Assembly (NCBI GenBank): GCA_941918925.1
Contig: OW799234.1
Span: 70,493,043 to 70,557,042 of the forward strand
Source of the DNA: Phyto melanocephala
Lineage: Eukaryota > Arthropoda > Insecta > Diptera > Rhinophoridae
Direction of reading: 5' to 3'
DNA length: 64,000 nt
Shown: positions 34,624 through 46,479 of the stretch, piece after piece
Position numbering within the stretch: the first letter of the stretch is position 1
How the letters are laid out: each line of letters starts with the position of its first letter
The notes under the pieces: model-generated
Told to the model about the DNA's origin: nothing
The model's database searches: none
The model's input: only the letters and a program-made list of their open reading frames with translations
Made by a program: the position numbers and the translations under genes

Positions 34624-34750
34624 CCCATACCTAAACAAGAGCGTTGAGCGTCAAGCGTTGCAATTTTGAATGTATTTTGTTATTGTAACAAAAACAAAAC
34701 ACATGTAAAACTCCAACGCTTGACGGTCAACGCTCTAGTTTAGGTATGGG
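34624..34750. mobile_element. 127-bp MITE with ~37-bp inverted repeats
   Basis: The left arm CCCATACCTAAACAAGAGCG continues GTTGAGCGTCAAGCGTTG. The right arm, read inward, is CCCATACCTAAACTAGAGCG then GTTGACCGTCAAGCGTTG. Only two mismatches in about 37 bp. The loop is about 50 bp. It is much richer in G+C than its surroundings. I see no clear target duplication. Confidence 0.7.
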
Positions 34751-35819
34751 GGTCACTCGTTCACCATTATTATTAAAAACACAAAAACAAATAAAAAACG
34801 AAAACAATTAATAAAAGAAACACAGAAAACACAAATATTATTATTATGATTATTTTAGGCCACTTAATTTGTTTTTAAATCTAAATTATTTAAAAACGGC
34901 AGTAAATGCGCGATGTTTTTTTCTTGAATATGAAAGCTAAGACTTTGAACAATTTGATCACAAAATATAAAAAAAACGATTCGTAAAATTTTTAGTGGCA
35001 TTCCATTAAACACGAAAAATACTCTATTTTTAGACCATAAAAAAAAAAAATAAAAAAAGTTTTACACAAAGAATTTAAAAATATTTTTCTTTTACTAAAC
35101 ACTTAAATACCTGAGGTTGATGGTTCCATTCTAAAATATTTAATTTTAACCGTTTAATATAAAAAAAAAACAGAACTCGAAAATTGTTAAATTTGATTTT
35201 TTACTACTTTTTATTTACAAGCAAGAACTTTGTTTAATTTAACGGTGCGCTGTAGATTATTATAGTAACACACAATAACGATATTAGTAAATAGTGATGT
35301 AGAATTTTATAGGCTTTTAGCCAGTACCAATTTTTTTTTTAAACAAATGAATTTTAAAAAATCAATTAAGATTGATTTTTTGTATGATTCAACACAATGT
35401 GAGCCGTTTTGTAGTGATGACCATTATAGATTTAATTTTTTTATAGTCCTTTAGATTTTGCTTGTCAATCCCTTTCATTTGCTATCCTTATTGAGTCTTT
35501 CGTTTGTTTAAAAGATGATAAAAAGTTGATTTTTGTTTGAAAATTTTAGAAAAAAATTCAAGCAGTTGTATTTTGGTGCTAATATCTCAGTTAGTTTCAA
35601 ACCGATTTGTTGGCTTTTCTGGCTGAAATTATGACTTGGCATTTGTGTCATAATCATGACTAATACTTATTAAGAAACTTGAAAAATTTATGTTTTTAAA
35701 ATATTTATATATTTTTCGAAATAGCTTTTGCCTATAACCGGTTGTTCATAATTTTTATAAATATCCATTATGGTTTATAGTTTCACAAATAGTAAAAAAG
35801 ATGTCTATAAAAATCTTGG
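34751..35819. other. No recognised feature
   Basis: A+T-rich sequence with poly-A runs near 35039-35058 and 35161-35170. No coding motif or classified repeat. Confidence 0.5.
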
Positions 35820-36070
35820 AAAAAGCAAAAGCAGTCGGGTTAATTTGCTTATTTCGCAGAGAGTTTGGGGACGATTGGGCTAAATTTTAGTAGTGATTCA
35901 TTCCTAAGTATTACCAAGGGATTAGGTCCAGGCAACATGAGGGGGCTTCAAAATTTCAACCAACACACGGACAGATTGACATGGCTCAATTTTCTCGCCT
36001 TTATGGAGTTGTTAATTGATATTGAAGAAATAACAAATGGAATACCGAAGCTCAATATCGGTAAAGAAAA
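35820..36070 (+). repeat. Degenerate mini-me/DINE-like fragment
   Basis: Ordered landmarks match 12840-13155: CGGGTTAATTTGCTTATTTC, GACGATTGGGCTAAATTTTA, AACATGAGGGGGCTTCAAAA, AACCAACACACGGACAGATT, and then a short ATGGCTCAATTTTCTC end. The open frame across it (35865-36101) is a shadow. Confidence 0.6.
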
Positions 36071-36837
36071 TGCAAAACGTCATATCTCACAAAAAATTTA
36101 AAATTTATTTTTTTTTAATCCTGGTCTGTTAATCAAATGACGTCATGTCATAAAATTTAAAAATTTTCCGACACTTAACAACAATTTTATTAATATGAAA
36201 AAATTCCCTTTTTACAGATGCGATTTTTTAGTATATATAAAATGTTCTAACTAACGCTATGCTGGCAAGGACATACGATAATATATTTTAAATATTAATA
36301 TTATTGAGAAACTTGTTAGCAGTTTCTTGTAATTGCTTTTAGCATAATATGTTAATTCAACATTTACATTGTTGCATTGTTTCAGTAATATTGCTAAACA
36401 TAGTTTACAAAAGCGAAACTTGGCAGCATAAGTTCTATAAGCTATTGATTTCGTAAAAGTCAACTGCCTGAGATCTGTTTTTTACAGTTGAACCAAGTTC
36501 ATTTTCATATGGAACAGGAAATAAAAATTAATTTAAAAATAAATAGTGACGTAGGAGACAATGGTAACATCTACAGGATCTTACAAGTTTTTTGCTTCTT
36601 ATGTAAAATTTTAAAAATGTTCTATAGGGCTTTTTGCATTTTCTATGATAATATGAGCAAGTTTGTTACTATTTTAATAAACAAAAGACACAACAAAAAA
36701 TAAAAATGGGAAAAATAAAAAATTTGTGTGATTAATTATAATAAAAATAAAATAATACAAAAGACTTGTGAATTAATAATAAAGTGCTTAGAGTCCTGTC
36801 AAGCCGGAGGTGGTATTTTTAATTTTTGTATTTGAAG

Positions 36838-37062
36838 GAGATATAGAATCCATAGCAGTGGCTTTATTGGTGGAAGAGAAGAACAGCGTGACTCAGTACA
36901 CAGAAGTACGACTTGAAAAGCGAAAACTGAAGGACATCTACAATCCATTCGAGATGAGTGTTCAGTTGTAAGAAATTATATTTAATAAAATAACGTTTAA
37001 ATAGAGACGCGTTTAAATATGTATTAGAAATATTTGCGCAAGAAGCACGGCCTTGTTCGTTA
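36838..37062 (+). pseudogene. PIF/Harbinger transposase N-terminal remnant
   Basis: The plus strand reads GDIESIAVALLVEEKNS and then RLEKRKLKDIYNPFEMSVQL, which fits the start of HARBI1-like transposases (the conserved ..R.LRD..NPFE motif). After a stop and a frame change it continues LNRDAFKYVLEIF and ARPCSL, matching the following helical region. The catalytic DDE domain is not present downstream. No TIRs were found around it. The stops argue against a working host HARBI1 gene. Confidence 0.6.
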
Positions 37063-37715
37063 AAAAAAACGAAATTCCGAATACCAAAGTTGTCAAGTGG
37101 AGAAATTTTCGATTCGTATCGAAAGTCAGAATAGGGATGAATACCCTAATATTTCTAAGAGTTTTATTTGTGTTACGATGGTTTAAGTATTGTTTTTAAT
37201 ATTTAATTTAACATTTTTTTATTAAAATTTCTATAAAATATTCAGGCTAACAAATCCTGTTAGAAAACCCAATAATTTACATTTTCAGCCAGGTCCAACA
37301 AAAAAACACTGACTCTATGTGTATTGTGCATAATTGATTTTATAAATAATTTACAATGACCACATAATTATAATGACACATTATTTAATTCCACTAAATT
37401 GTGGCAAAAAAGTAAACAGAGTAAAATGCACAAACTTACATAAGCTTTTAATTACAATTATACAGCATAAGATTTAAATTTATTGATGATGCCTTTATCT
37501 ATTTATTACAATGAAATATTAACAATTATTGTACGGTTAAATAAATAAACACATTTTGTTAAAAATGTAATACATGCATGGCTGTATCAGTTGGTGCTAT
37601 TAAAGCTGCCTTCAGACGGGTTGTACTTGATGTATGACCAGTCACTTTTGCGATTCATATGTATGTCTTTCGAAATTGTCATTTTACAAGTTAATAATGA
37701 TATAAATTATTTTTT
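37063..37715. other. No recognised feature
   Basis: A+T-rich sequence between the Harbinger and Jockey remnants. No motif recognised. Confidence 0.5.
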
Positions 37716-38397
37716 AGCGTACTAGGCCCAGTTTTGTACACAATTTTACCGCGGACCTGCTAGACGCAAATAGTGTCGTAGTAACAACATATGCAGATGA
37801 TACAGCAATATGTGCAGCAAGTCAATTCCCAGAGAGAGGCTTCACTACTTGTCCAAAATCAAATAAATCATATAGAAAAATGGCTTACTAGGTAGAACAT
37901 TAAAGTGAACTCTGATAAATCCAAACACATTACTTTTGCATTAAGAAGAGGAGACTGTTCAAGTGTATACATATATGGGGTAAGTACAAGTGCCAAAAGA
38001 AAACACAACTAAATATCTGGGAATGACCCTAGATAGAAGACTGACTTAGAACCCACATATTAAATGTAAACAAACTCAACGAAACATAAAAATGCGGCAG
38101 TTTTATTGGCTACTAGGACCAAAATCCCAACAAAACTTAAACAATAAACTATGTTTGAACGTCCGGAATTATGCTGTGAGGAACATCAAGCAAGTCACAT
38201 ATTTATGTTCTAGGGAGATATCAATCAAAAACTTTAAGACTGGCTACTGCAGCGCCATGATTCCTAACAAACAAATATATTCGAAGAGATTAAAAAATGC
38301 ACTCTGTAAGAGAAGAAATTCAAAGATTCAGTGAAAACTACCTCAAAAGACTTAGTAACCATACAAATCCTCTGGCTGTTGCACTATTGTAAGCTAA
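37716..38397 (+). pseudogene. Jockey-clade LINE ORF2 3' end
   Basis: The plus-strand frames give SVLGPVLYTI, then FTADLLDANSVVVTTYADDT with the reverse-transcriptase active-site YADD box, then TTKYLGMTLDRRLT and PHIK (palm/thumb), and finally EEIQRFSENYLKRLSNHTNP with LAVALL and a stop at the family C terminus. At least three frame shifts and several stops are present. There is no RNase H domain, as in Jockey. The fragment ends about 30 bp before the DINE element at 38430, and the 5' part is missing, the usual LINE truncation. Confidence 0.8.
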
Positions 38398-38429
38398 TTT
38401 TTTTTGCGATTTATGTTAAAACGAATTTT

Positions 38430-40862
38430 TATACCCGCCACCAAAAAAATGGTGGGGGTATATTCATTTTGTCATTCCGTTTGTAACACATCGAAATATC
38501 CATTTTAGACCCCATAAAGTATATATATTCTGAATCAGGGTTTGATTTGATGACGATCTAGCTATGTCCGTCCGTCTGTCCGTCTGTCCGTCTGTCCGTC
38601 TGTCCGTCTGTCCGTCTGTCCGTCTGTTGAAAGCACGATAGAGGTCGCACCGAAAAAGCTAGGGGGCTCAAATTTTGCCAGAATCTTTCTTATAGACAAG
38701 GTTTGTTTGGTATTGAAAATGGGCTAAATCGGAATATTAGGAAGAGAGTTATAGCTCGAAAAGATAGAGTAGGTCGAAAAAACCGTGTCCTACGAACATC
38801 GAATAAAATGGAATTGTGTCCAAACGGATTAACGTAGACTCATGAAACTTCGAATATATATTTCCTGAGTAAAAACAATATTACTCCCCAAAAATTATCT
38901 AAATCTATGCATTAGGAGAGGAGTTATCGATCAAAATGTACGAAAATTTATACCGCACAGTGTATTTTTCGGTATATTTAAAAACAAAAACGCCATAAAA
39001 CCAACAAAATTGGATGTACAACTCTGAAATTTTGCACACTTTGCTTTTTGGTGAGGGGCTTTTTTGTAACGGAAAATCAATATGCCACGCCTACTTTTAC
39101 GCCCACCTCCCATATAACGTTTTAGCTAAAATTCATATAATTTCTCTATTAATAAAGATTTTGGCATAATAAGGGCTTATATTGAAACACCTCAGTTGTA
39201 CTCATTCGCAAAAATAACTTTGACACGCCTACTATAACGCCCACTTTTCACGTTATCTACCGTTAATGAAATTTAAAAGTTCATAAAACCACCAAAATTA
39301 GAGGTATGATGATCAAATTTGCTACGTATAGCCCCCTAGGCAATGTCATTACTGTGCCTGAAAATTAAGGGGCCACGCCCACTTTTACGCCCACCTCAAA
39401 TATAACGCTTTACCTGAAATTCATATAATTTCTTTATTAATAAAAATTTTGGAATAATAAAGGGCTATATTGAAACATCTAAGCTGTACTCATTCGCAAA
39501 AACAACTTTGACACGCCTACTATAACGCCCACTTTTCACGTTATCTACCGTTAATGAAATTTAAAAGTTCATAAAACCACCAAAATTAGAGGTATGATGA
39601 TCAAATTTGCTACGTATAGCCCCCTAGGCAATGTCATTACTGTGCCTGAAAATTAAGGGGCCACGCCCACTTTTACGCCCACCTCAAATATAACGCTTTA
39701 CCTGAAATTCATATAATTTCTTTATTAATAAAAATTTTGGAATAATAAAGGGCTATATTGAAACATCTAAGTTGTACTCATTCGCAAATACAACTTTGAC
39801 ACGCCTACTATAACGCCCACTTTTCACGTTATTTACCGTTAATGATATTTAAAAGCTCATAAAACCGCCAAATTTAGAGGTTTGATGATCAAATTTGCTA
39901 CGTATATCCTTCTAATCAATGTAATTGTTGTGCCAAAAAGTTTAGGTGACACGTCCACTTTAACGCCTACCTCCCATATAACGGTTTATCTTAAATTCAT
40001 GTAATTTCTCTATTGACAAAGTTTTTGGGAAAATAAAGGACTATATTGAAATATCTAAGTTGTATTTATTAGCAGACTCTTTATTGACACGCCTACTTTA
40101 ACACCCACTTTCATTGAAAGACAACATTTACAAAAGCATTTTAGTAGCATATCGAAGTATCTGATGGTCCAAATTTTCAATGACAATGTTGATGCTCAAT
40201 TGCTGGGCATGATGATGAGGCGATGTTGACTGCTCTTTTGCCACAATATCGCAAAAACCAGCAGTGGTTCCCATTCAACGAAGAAGGCAGGATTATGTTG
40301 ATCAAAAGAATTACGAAGTGCATAAAATGCATTTTGTTTTGAACGCCCATTTTCATAAAAAAAACCTGAATATTAAACCTGAAAATTAATTTACAAATAA
40401 TTAATTAATAATAATTAATTAATTAATTAATAATTAATAATAATGAATTTTCCTGAAGATGCTACACGAAGGAGTAGCGAAATATTGAGAATTTAAATAC
40501 AAAAATTGGATATTTAAATATGAAAATTTAAAAAAAGAGATCAAATAAAATAAATAATTAAATCTGAATAACTTTAACACGTTGCTCATTTAGGTATCTT
40601 TCCACTGTTCAAATTAAGTTAGTCTGAGATTGAGAAATGTCAAATGAAATACAAGAAAAAACTTGTTGTTTAGGTGTGGTTCACCTTCAACATGGGCCCT
40701 TAAAATTTAACCACCCTCTACAAAGAAAGTGATACATTATTTATTATAAAGAGATTATTCCATAATAATTAACAAAATAATAAATATTGTGCTTTAAATG
40801 TACACAAAATTGGTGGTGGGTATAAAAGATTCGGCACAGCCGAATATAGTGCTCTTACTTGT
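38430..40862 (+). mobile_element. Family 1 DINE-like element with long (GTCY)n
   Basis: Complete ends: TATACCCGCCACCAA with hairpin, and TTGGTGGTGGGTATA plus ATTCGGCACAGCCGAAT plus CTTACTTGT. The GTCY tract (38569-38627) is the longest in the window. It holds several ~288-bp units, two of which are nearly identical. The embedded mariner is reduced to short pieces (about 40160-40290 and 40300-40715), split by an (ATTA)n-rich insertion at 40385-40445. Inserted at T|T next to a Jockey remnant. Confidence 0.85.
39281..39785 (+). repeat. Nearly identical duplicated 288-bp units
   Basis: The segments starting at 39281 and 39569 (288 bp apart) share private variants not seen in other units, such as GGGGCCACGCC, CCTCAAATATAACGC and TAAAAATTTTGG. 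I see only about two base differences over roughly 215 bp. This indicates a recent tandem duplication, for example by unequal exchange or slippage, inside this element after it diverged from its relatives. Confidence 0.75.
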
Positions 40863-41343
40863 TTAAATAAAGCTTGTGAAATGAATTCATCTAATTTTTG
40901 TTACAGTATTATCTAAAAAAATTTTTCAAACAATATCGATAGATAGCTTTGTTTGCTTTATGTTGAGCTATCAAACCGATGAACTGTCCGAATACGCTAA
41001 AATTTAAAAAAATAGTGATATAACTTTTATATACATATGTATTCCCACAAGCAATTTATCAAGAGATTCACACAATACGTTTGTATCTTACAGTGGAAAA
41101 CTGAAGTCATTTGTAAACAAACAAGTCGTCTGAAAGCACATTTAGCATTAAATTACCCAGCAAAAAAATTTAAGTATGTACTTGGCTAGTTGGTTATTTA
41201 TCGTGATTTTTCACTACGCTCGAACTGTCAAGTAGAGTCTTTATGACCATAAGAGTCGCCGAATTTGGTGTTTCATTGAATTTGTCTAAGAGGAGGATAG
41301 AGGTCTAACCTTAGACATTTCAGAGAGGTTATCCAGTACACTC
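40863..41343. other. No recognised feature
   Basis: A+T-rich sequence between the DINE element and the dispersed repeat copy 2. No motif recognised. Confidence 0.45.
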
Positions 41344-44190
41344 AAAGAAAAAACATGGTTGTGGTAATCGTAATCTAAGAGCAGTATAGTATTTTTGAAT
41401 TATATGCTTGTGGTTAAAACATTTAATGGTTATTAGTTCTCATTATTATGTTTAATTTAAACATCATGCATTAATCATATATATGACTACAGTTGAAAGC
41501 GACAACCTTTCCTTTTTTCTACGGCAAATTATTGTCTTGAGCTGCTAGTTGCATATAATGATTTACTTAACTTTTTAATTGCAATTTTTATACTAATATA
41601 TATATTTTTTTTTACATTTTCTTGTTGATTTTCAAGTTTCTCCAATTTTTTCAAAATTTGTGTGTATTTTTTTACATCTTAAACTTTTAAAATTATAAGA
41701 ATTTATTTAGCAATAAGAAGAACAATTGAATTCAAATTATTATTAAAAAAATCATAGCTTGATTAATTTATAATCATACTGTTGTCGCACTTATTATTTA
41801 ATGATTGCTTGTAATTTTTAATGCTTTCGAATATAATTGTATTTTTGTCAAATTATTTTTTTTAAATCATCCTTTTTTTATACCCGCCACCAAAAAAATG
41901 GTGGGGGTATATTCATTTTGTCATTCCGTTTGTAACACATCGAAATATCCATTTTAGACCCCATAAAGTATATATGTTCTGAATCAGGGTTTGATTTTAT
42001 GACGATCTAGCTATGTCCGTCCGTCTGTCCGTCTGTTGAAAGCACGATAGAGGTCGCACCGAAAAAGCTAGGGGGCTCAAATTTTGCCAGAATCTTTCTT
42101 GTAGACAAGGTTTGTTTGGTATTGAAAATGGGCTAAATCGGAATATTAGGAAGAGAGTTATAGCTCGAAAAGCAAGAGTAGGTCGAAAAAACCGTGTCCT
42201 TCAAACATCGAATAAAATGGAATTGTGTCCAAACGCATTAACGTAGACTCATGAAACTTCGAGTATATATTTCCTGAGTAAAAACAATATTTTTCCCCGA
42301 AAATTATCTAAATCTATGCATTAGGAGAGGAGTTATCGATCAAAATGTACGAAAATTTATACCGCACAGTGTATTTTTCGGTATATTTAAAAACAAAAAC
42401 GTCATAAAAACAACAAAATTGGATGTACGACTCTGAAATTTTGCATACTTTGCTTATTGGTGAGACGCTTTTGTGCAACGGAAAATCAATGTGCCACGCC
42501 CACTTTTACGCCCACCTCCCATATAACGTTTTACCCAAAATTCATATAATTTCTCAATTTATGTAGATTTTGGAATAATAAAGGGCTATATTGAAACATC
42601 TCAGTTGTACTCATTCGAAAATACAACTTTGACACGCCCACTATAACGCCCACTTTTCACGTTATATACCGTTAATGAAATTTAAAAGCTCATAAAACCG
42701 CCAAAATTAGAGGTATGATGATCAAATTCGCTACGTATATCCTTTTAGGCAATGTCATTACTGCGCCAGAAAATTAAGGCACCACGCCCACTTTTACGCC
42801 CACCTCCCATATAACGTTTTATTTAAAATTCATATAATTCCTCTATTAATAAAGATTTTGGAATAATAAAGGACTATATTGAAACACCTAAGTTGTACTC
42901 ATTCGCCAAAACAACTTTGACACGCCTACTATAACGCCCACTTTTCACGTAATCTACCGTTAATGAAATTTAAAAGCTCATAAAACCGCCAAAATTAGAG
43001 GTATGATGATCAAATTTGCTGTGTATATCCTCCTAATCAATGTTATTGTTGTGCCAAAAAGTTTAGGTGACACGGCCACTTTAACGCCTACCTCCCATAC
43101 AACGGCTTACCTTAAATTCATGTAATTTCTCTATTGACAAAGTTTTTGGGAAAATAAAGGGCTATATTGAAATATTTAAGTTGTATTTATTAGTAGAAAC
43201 TTTATTGACACAGCTACTTTAACGCACTTTCATTGAATTTCATTTCATTTAAGGACCGATGTTGTATTTAAATAAAACACAAATTATTTAGGATATTATT
43301 ATTTCTTTTTATAATGATAATATTTGTATGGTTCAATTATGTATTTAACAAAATATCGGCCAAATGACCCCCCCATCCTTGGCGCCACTCCTCTATCTGA
43401 TGGTCCAAATTTTCAATAACAATGTTGATGCTCAATTATTGGGCATGATGATGAGTCGAGGTTGACTGCTCTTTTGCCACACTATCGCAAAAAACAGCAA
43501 CAGTTCCCATTCAACGAACTAAGAAGGCATTCACAGATTTTCTAACATTTTATACAGACCTATTTTGCAGAAATTTAAATATTTTTTACAATTCTCCCGA
43601 TTGTGGACGAATTTGAACGATTATGTTGATCAAAAGAATTACGAAGTGCACAAAATGCATTTTGATTTGAACGCCCATTTTTATAAAAAACCTGAATAAC
43701 TTTAAAGCGTTGCTCATTTGCGTATCTTTCCACGGATCAAAATGAGTAAGTTTGAGATTGAGAAATGTCAAGTGAAATGCAGAAAACAAACTTAAAGACT
43801 AGGTGTAGTTCACCTTCAACATGGGCCCTTAAAATTTAACCACCCTCTACAAAGAAAGTGATACATATTTTATTATAAAGAGATTATTCCATAATGATTA
43901 AAAAATAATAAATATTGTGCTTTAAATGTACACAAAATTGGTGGTGGGTATAAAAGATTCGGCACAGCCGAATATAGTGCTCTTACTTGTTTAAATGACA
44001 ACCGTAGCAAAATTTTTAGGAAAAATAAACATTAAATGATACAATGCAAACAAATGCTTGATTATTGTGATAAAATATATGATAAAATGAAATAAAAATA
44101 ACTATTACTTGTTTTCGATAACCAAATATTGATAGAGAAACTATAATATGATCCTGTCGTAACCATGTTTTTTTTGCGTGTATGTATGTA
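41344..44190. repeat. Unnamed dispersed repeat, copy 2 (contains DINE element)
   Basis: The right flank after 43991 and the left flank before 41878 align with copy 1 (1-456) as one uninterrupted sequence. The left end has AAAAAACATGGTTGTGGTAA and the right end is the inverted CGTAACCATGTTTTTTTTGC, suggesting terminal inverted repeats and a parent length of about 730 bp. No coding sequence. Confidence 0.6.
41879..43990 (+). mobile_element. Family 1 DINE-like element inside dispersed repeat
   Basis: Complete copy with 5' TATACCCGCCACCAA hairpin and 3' CTTACTTGT. The GTCY tract is short (42017-42039). It contains three to four ~288-bp units (42498-43250) and the embedded deleted mariner (about 43250-43845), including an N-terminal transposase relic on the minus strand (GVQIKMHF in another frame of the ENGRSNQNAF motif). 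The alignment of its flanks with the empty copy at 1-456 shows insertion between T residues without duplication. Confidence 0.85.
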
Positions 44191-44195
44191 TTTGC

Positions 44196-44490
44196 CTAAG
44201 ATTCTGTGTCTCTTGGCGGTCAGGTAATTTACAGAGAAGGTGGTAAACCGACTCCTTCCAGTTGCAGTTATGGCGATGGTCGTTCAAGGGAAGTCCAAGC
44301 TGGTTTGCATGTTGCCCTCCAGTGACCCGTCGATATCACCAGCAACTGCTAGATGTCCTTCCTATCTAGACCCGTAAAGTGCGAGGTGCGCCTGATATTT
44401 AAAGAGCTCCACGTGAATATTATTGTAATCCAGTATCTTACATGCGTCCCATATAGCGAATATTTCAGCTTAAAATACGCCACATTCATC
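44196..44490 (-). pseudogene. LINE RNase H/Cys-motif fragment
   Basis: Minus strand: AEIFAIWDACKILDYNNIHV (RNase H segment with the catalytic Glu), a break, then RVTGGQHANQLGLPLNDH, NCNWKESVYHLLCKLP and DRQETQNL, the post-RNase H segment with the terminal Cys-type motif. The same lineage occurs at 50810-51890 (EIFAIWEACRIL). The central part of RNase H is deleted. The open frame on the other strand is a shadow. Confidence 0.7.
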
Positions 44491-45559
44491 CGGAAGACCG
44501 AAAAAATATCTACTTACTTAGTAATAGTTGATTTTAAATAAATTGTTGACAATGGTTTAAAAAATAAACAACTACATACTTAATATTTATGAATTCTGTG
44601 ATTTCTTTTGAATCATTTTAGGACTGCTTTTTATTCCTGTATTTATATGCTGGGAAATTTTATAATCTATTTGCAACATTGTTAAATTGCACGACGTACA
44701 TGCGTTTATTTGTTATTTTAACCGCAATTATATAACAAAACATTTTATTTGTTAAGCATTTTGAAATAATGTTGTCAAAGCCTTAAAACAATAATAATCT
44801 GGGTTACGTAAATCGTTCAGAGAAGCTCTTACAACAGTACTGTGTAATGCTACTGCTACTGGATGTTATTTATGTGTGAATATTGTGAAACTGGTACATG
44901 AGGAGATAAAGGAATAAAATCTGTATCTGAGCAATTATTAAAAAATAAAAATCAAAAAATTTTATAACTTAATTCTGGTGGAAACATGTCAAATGCTTTC
45001 TGACGCGTCGCTGTAAAAAAGTAATGATGTCTCTAAAAACACTTTAAAACTTAATATTTTATATTCGAAATTCCGTTTTTAATTTTACTACAATATTTTT
45101 ATTAATTTATTACACTGGCTTACATGTTTATGTAGGTTAGATCCGGCAGCCGTCCGAAGGCATATCTCACTTGGGTCCTCCGAGGGTCCCGTTGTGATAA
45201 AATATAATTGTTTATGTAATTTTAAATATTTTTATTTTTGATGAAATTAAGTTGTTGTTTTTATTAAACTTTGCCCACCTCGAAAAAAAAATTAAATTAA
45301 AATTTTTTGTGTAATATTTTATACTTAAATCATTTAGGCTCGTTACTTTTTTATGTATTCCACAACAACAAAATTAATGTTGCTTAAAATGTAAGTTAAA
45401 ATTATTAAAAAAAATTTAATTAAAATAAATTCAAATCGTTTACCAAAATTCTCAATTACTTTTGCAATAAGCTGTGGTAAAAGTTTACATCTACTCGATA
45501 ATGTTAATTTTAAGCTCTTGAATTGTTACGAGATTATTGCTGTACACTTTTGATTTTAA
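44491..45559. other. Mostly unassigned; short repeat scrap at 45130-45200
   Basis: A+T-rich except for a G+C-richer stretch near 45130-45200 containing TAGGTTAGATCCGGCAGCCG and GGGTCCTCCGAGGGTCCCGT. That resembles widespread fly repeats ending in a CCATTGTGATACCA-like sequence, but I cannot name the family. The rest shows nothing. Confidence 0.4.
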
Positions 45560-46364
45560 GCAATTAAGATCACTTTATTCGGCTGTGCTGAATTTTCTAT
45601 ACCCATCACCAATTTTATGTACGTTTATAATAGTAATCGCTATGAAATGATCTCTTTATAATAAAATATGTATTACTTTCATTGTATAACTTCGATATGC
45701 TAGTAAAATGTTTTCGAAAATTTAGTCTCTCAATGAGAGTGGACGTGAAATTAGGAGTGTGAATATAATTTTTGCTAATAAATTCAACTCAGATATTTCA
45801 ATATAGAGTCCTTTATTCTTCCTAAATCTTTATTCATAGAGAAATTATATGAATTTGGTATAAAGCGTTACATGGGATGTGGGCGTGTCACATTTATTTT
45901 TCGTAAGCGCAAAGCCTTTGATCCAAAAGCAATGTTGGAAAAATTTCAGCATCATACATCCAATTTTGTCGGTTGTATTGCGTTTTAAATTTTTCGTACA
46001 TTTTGATCTATAACTTCTTTCCTAACTCATAGATTTTAGCAAATTTTCTGGAAAAAATATTTTCTTTTGCATTTGGATACAATTGCATTTTATTTGATGT
46101 TGGAAGGACATTTTTTTTTACCTACTCTTGCATTACGATCAATACCAAACAAGCCTTGTGTAGAAGAAATATTCTGGCAAAATTTGAGCCCCCTAGCTTT
46201 TTCCGTCCGACCTCTATCGTGCTTTCAACAGACGGACCGACATAGCTAGATCGTCATAAAATAAAAACCCCGATTCAGAATATATATACTTTATGGGGTC
46301 TTAAGTGGGCATTTCGATGTGTTACAAACGGAATGACGAAATGAATATCCCCCCACCATTTTTT
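45560..46364 (-). mobile_element. Family 1 DINE-like element, internally shortened
   Basis: The left end CAATTAAGATCAC with hairpin TTCGGCTGTGCTGAA is the eroded 3' terminus. The right side has the head region with GACGGACCGACATAGCTAGA and stops at CCCCACCATTTTTTTG, losing the last ~14 bases of the 5' hairpin. Only one internal unit remains and the mariner is absent. More diverged than other copies, so probably older. Confidence 0.75.
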
Positions 46365-46479
46365 TGAATAGATATTCAAATACATATACACATTCAAATA
46401 CATTGTTTGAATCTACTGATGCATATTTTTTAAAAATATTTTTAAATCTTTAACCTCATAAGAGCGAGGGTACACATAT

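Noticed and set aside
36838..37062. Domesticated HARBI1 host gene
   Set aside because: Stop codons and a frame change within 200 bp and no DDE domain downstream point to a dead transposon fragment.
40385..40445. (TTAATTAA)-rich block as an origin or a scaffold-attachment site
   Set aside because: Simple A/T repeat within a mariner relic; sequence alone gives no support for function.
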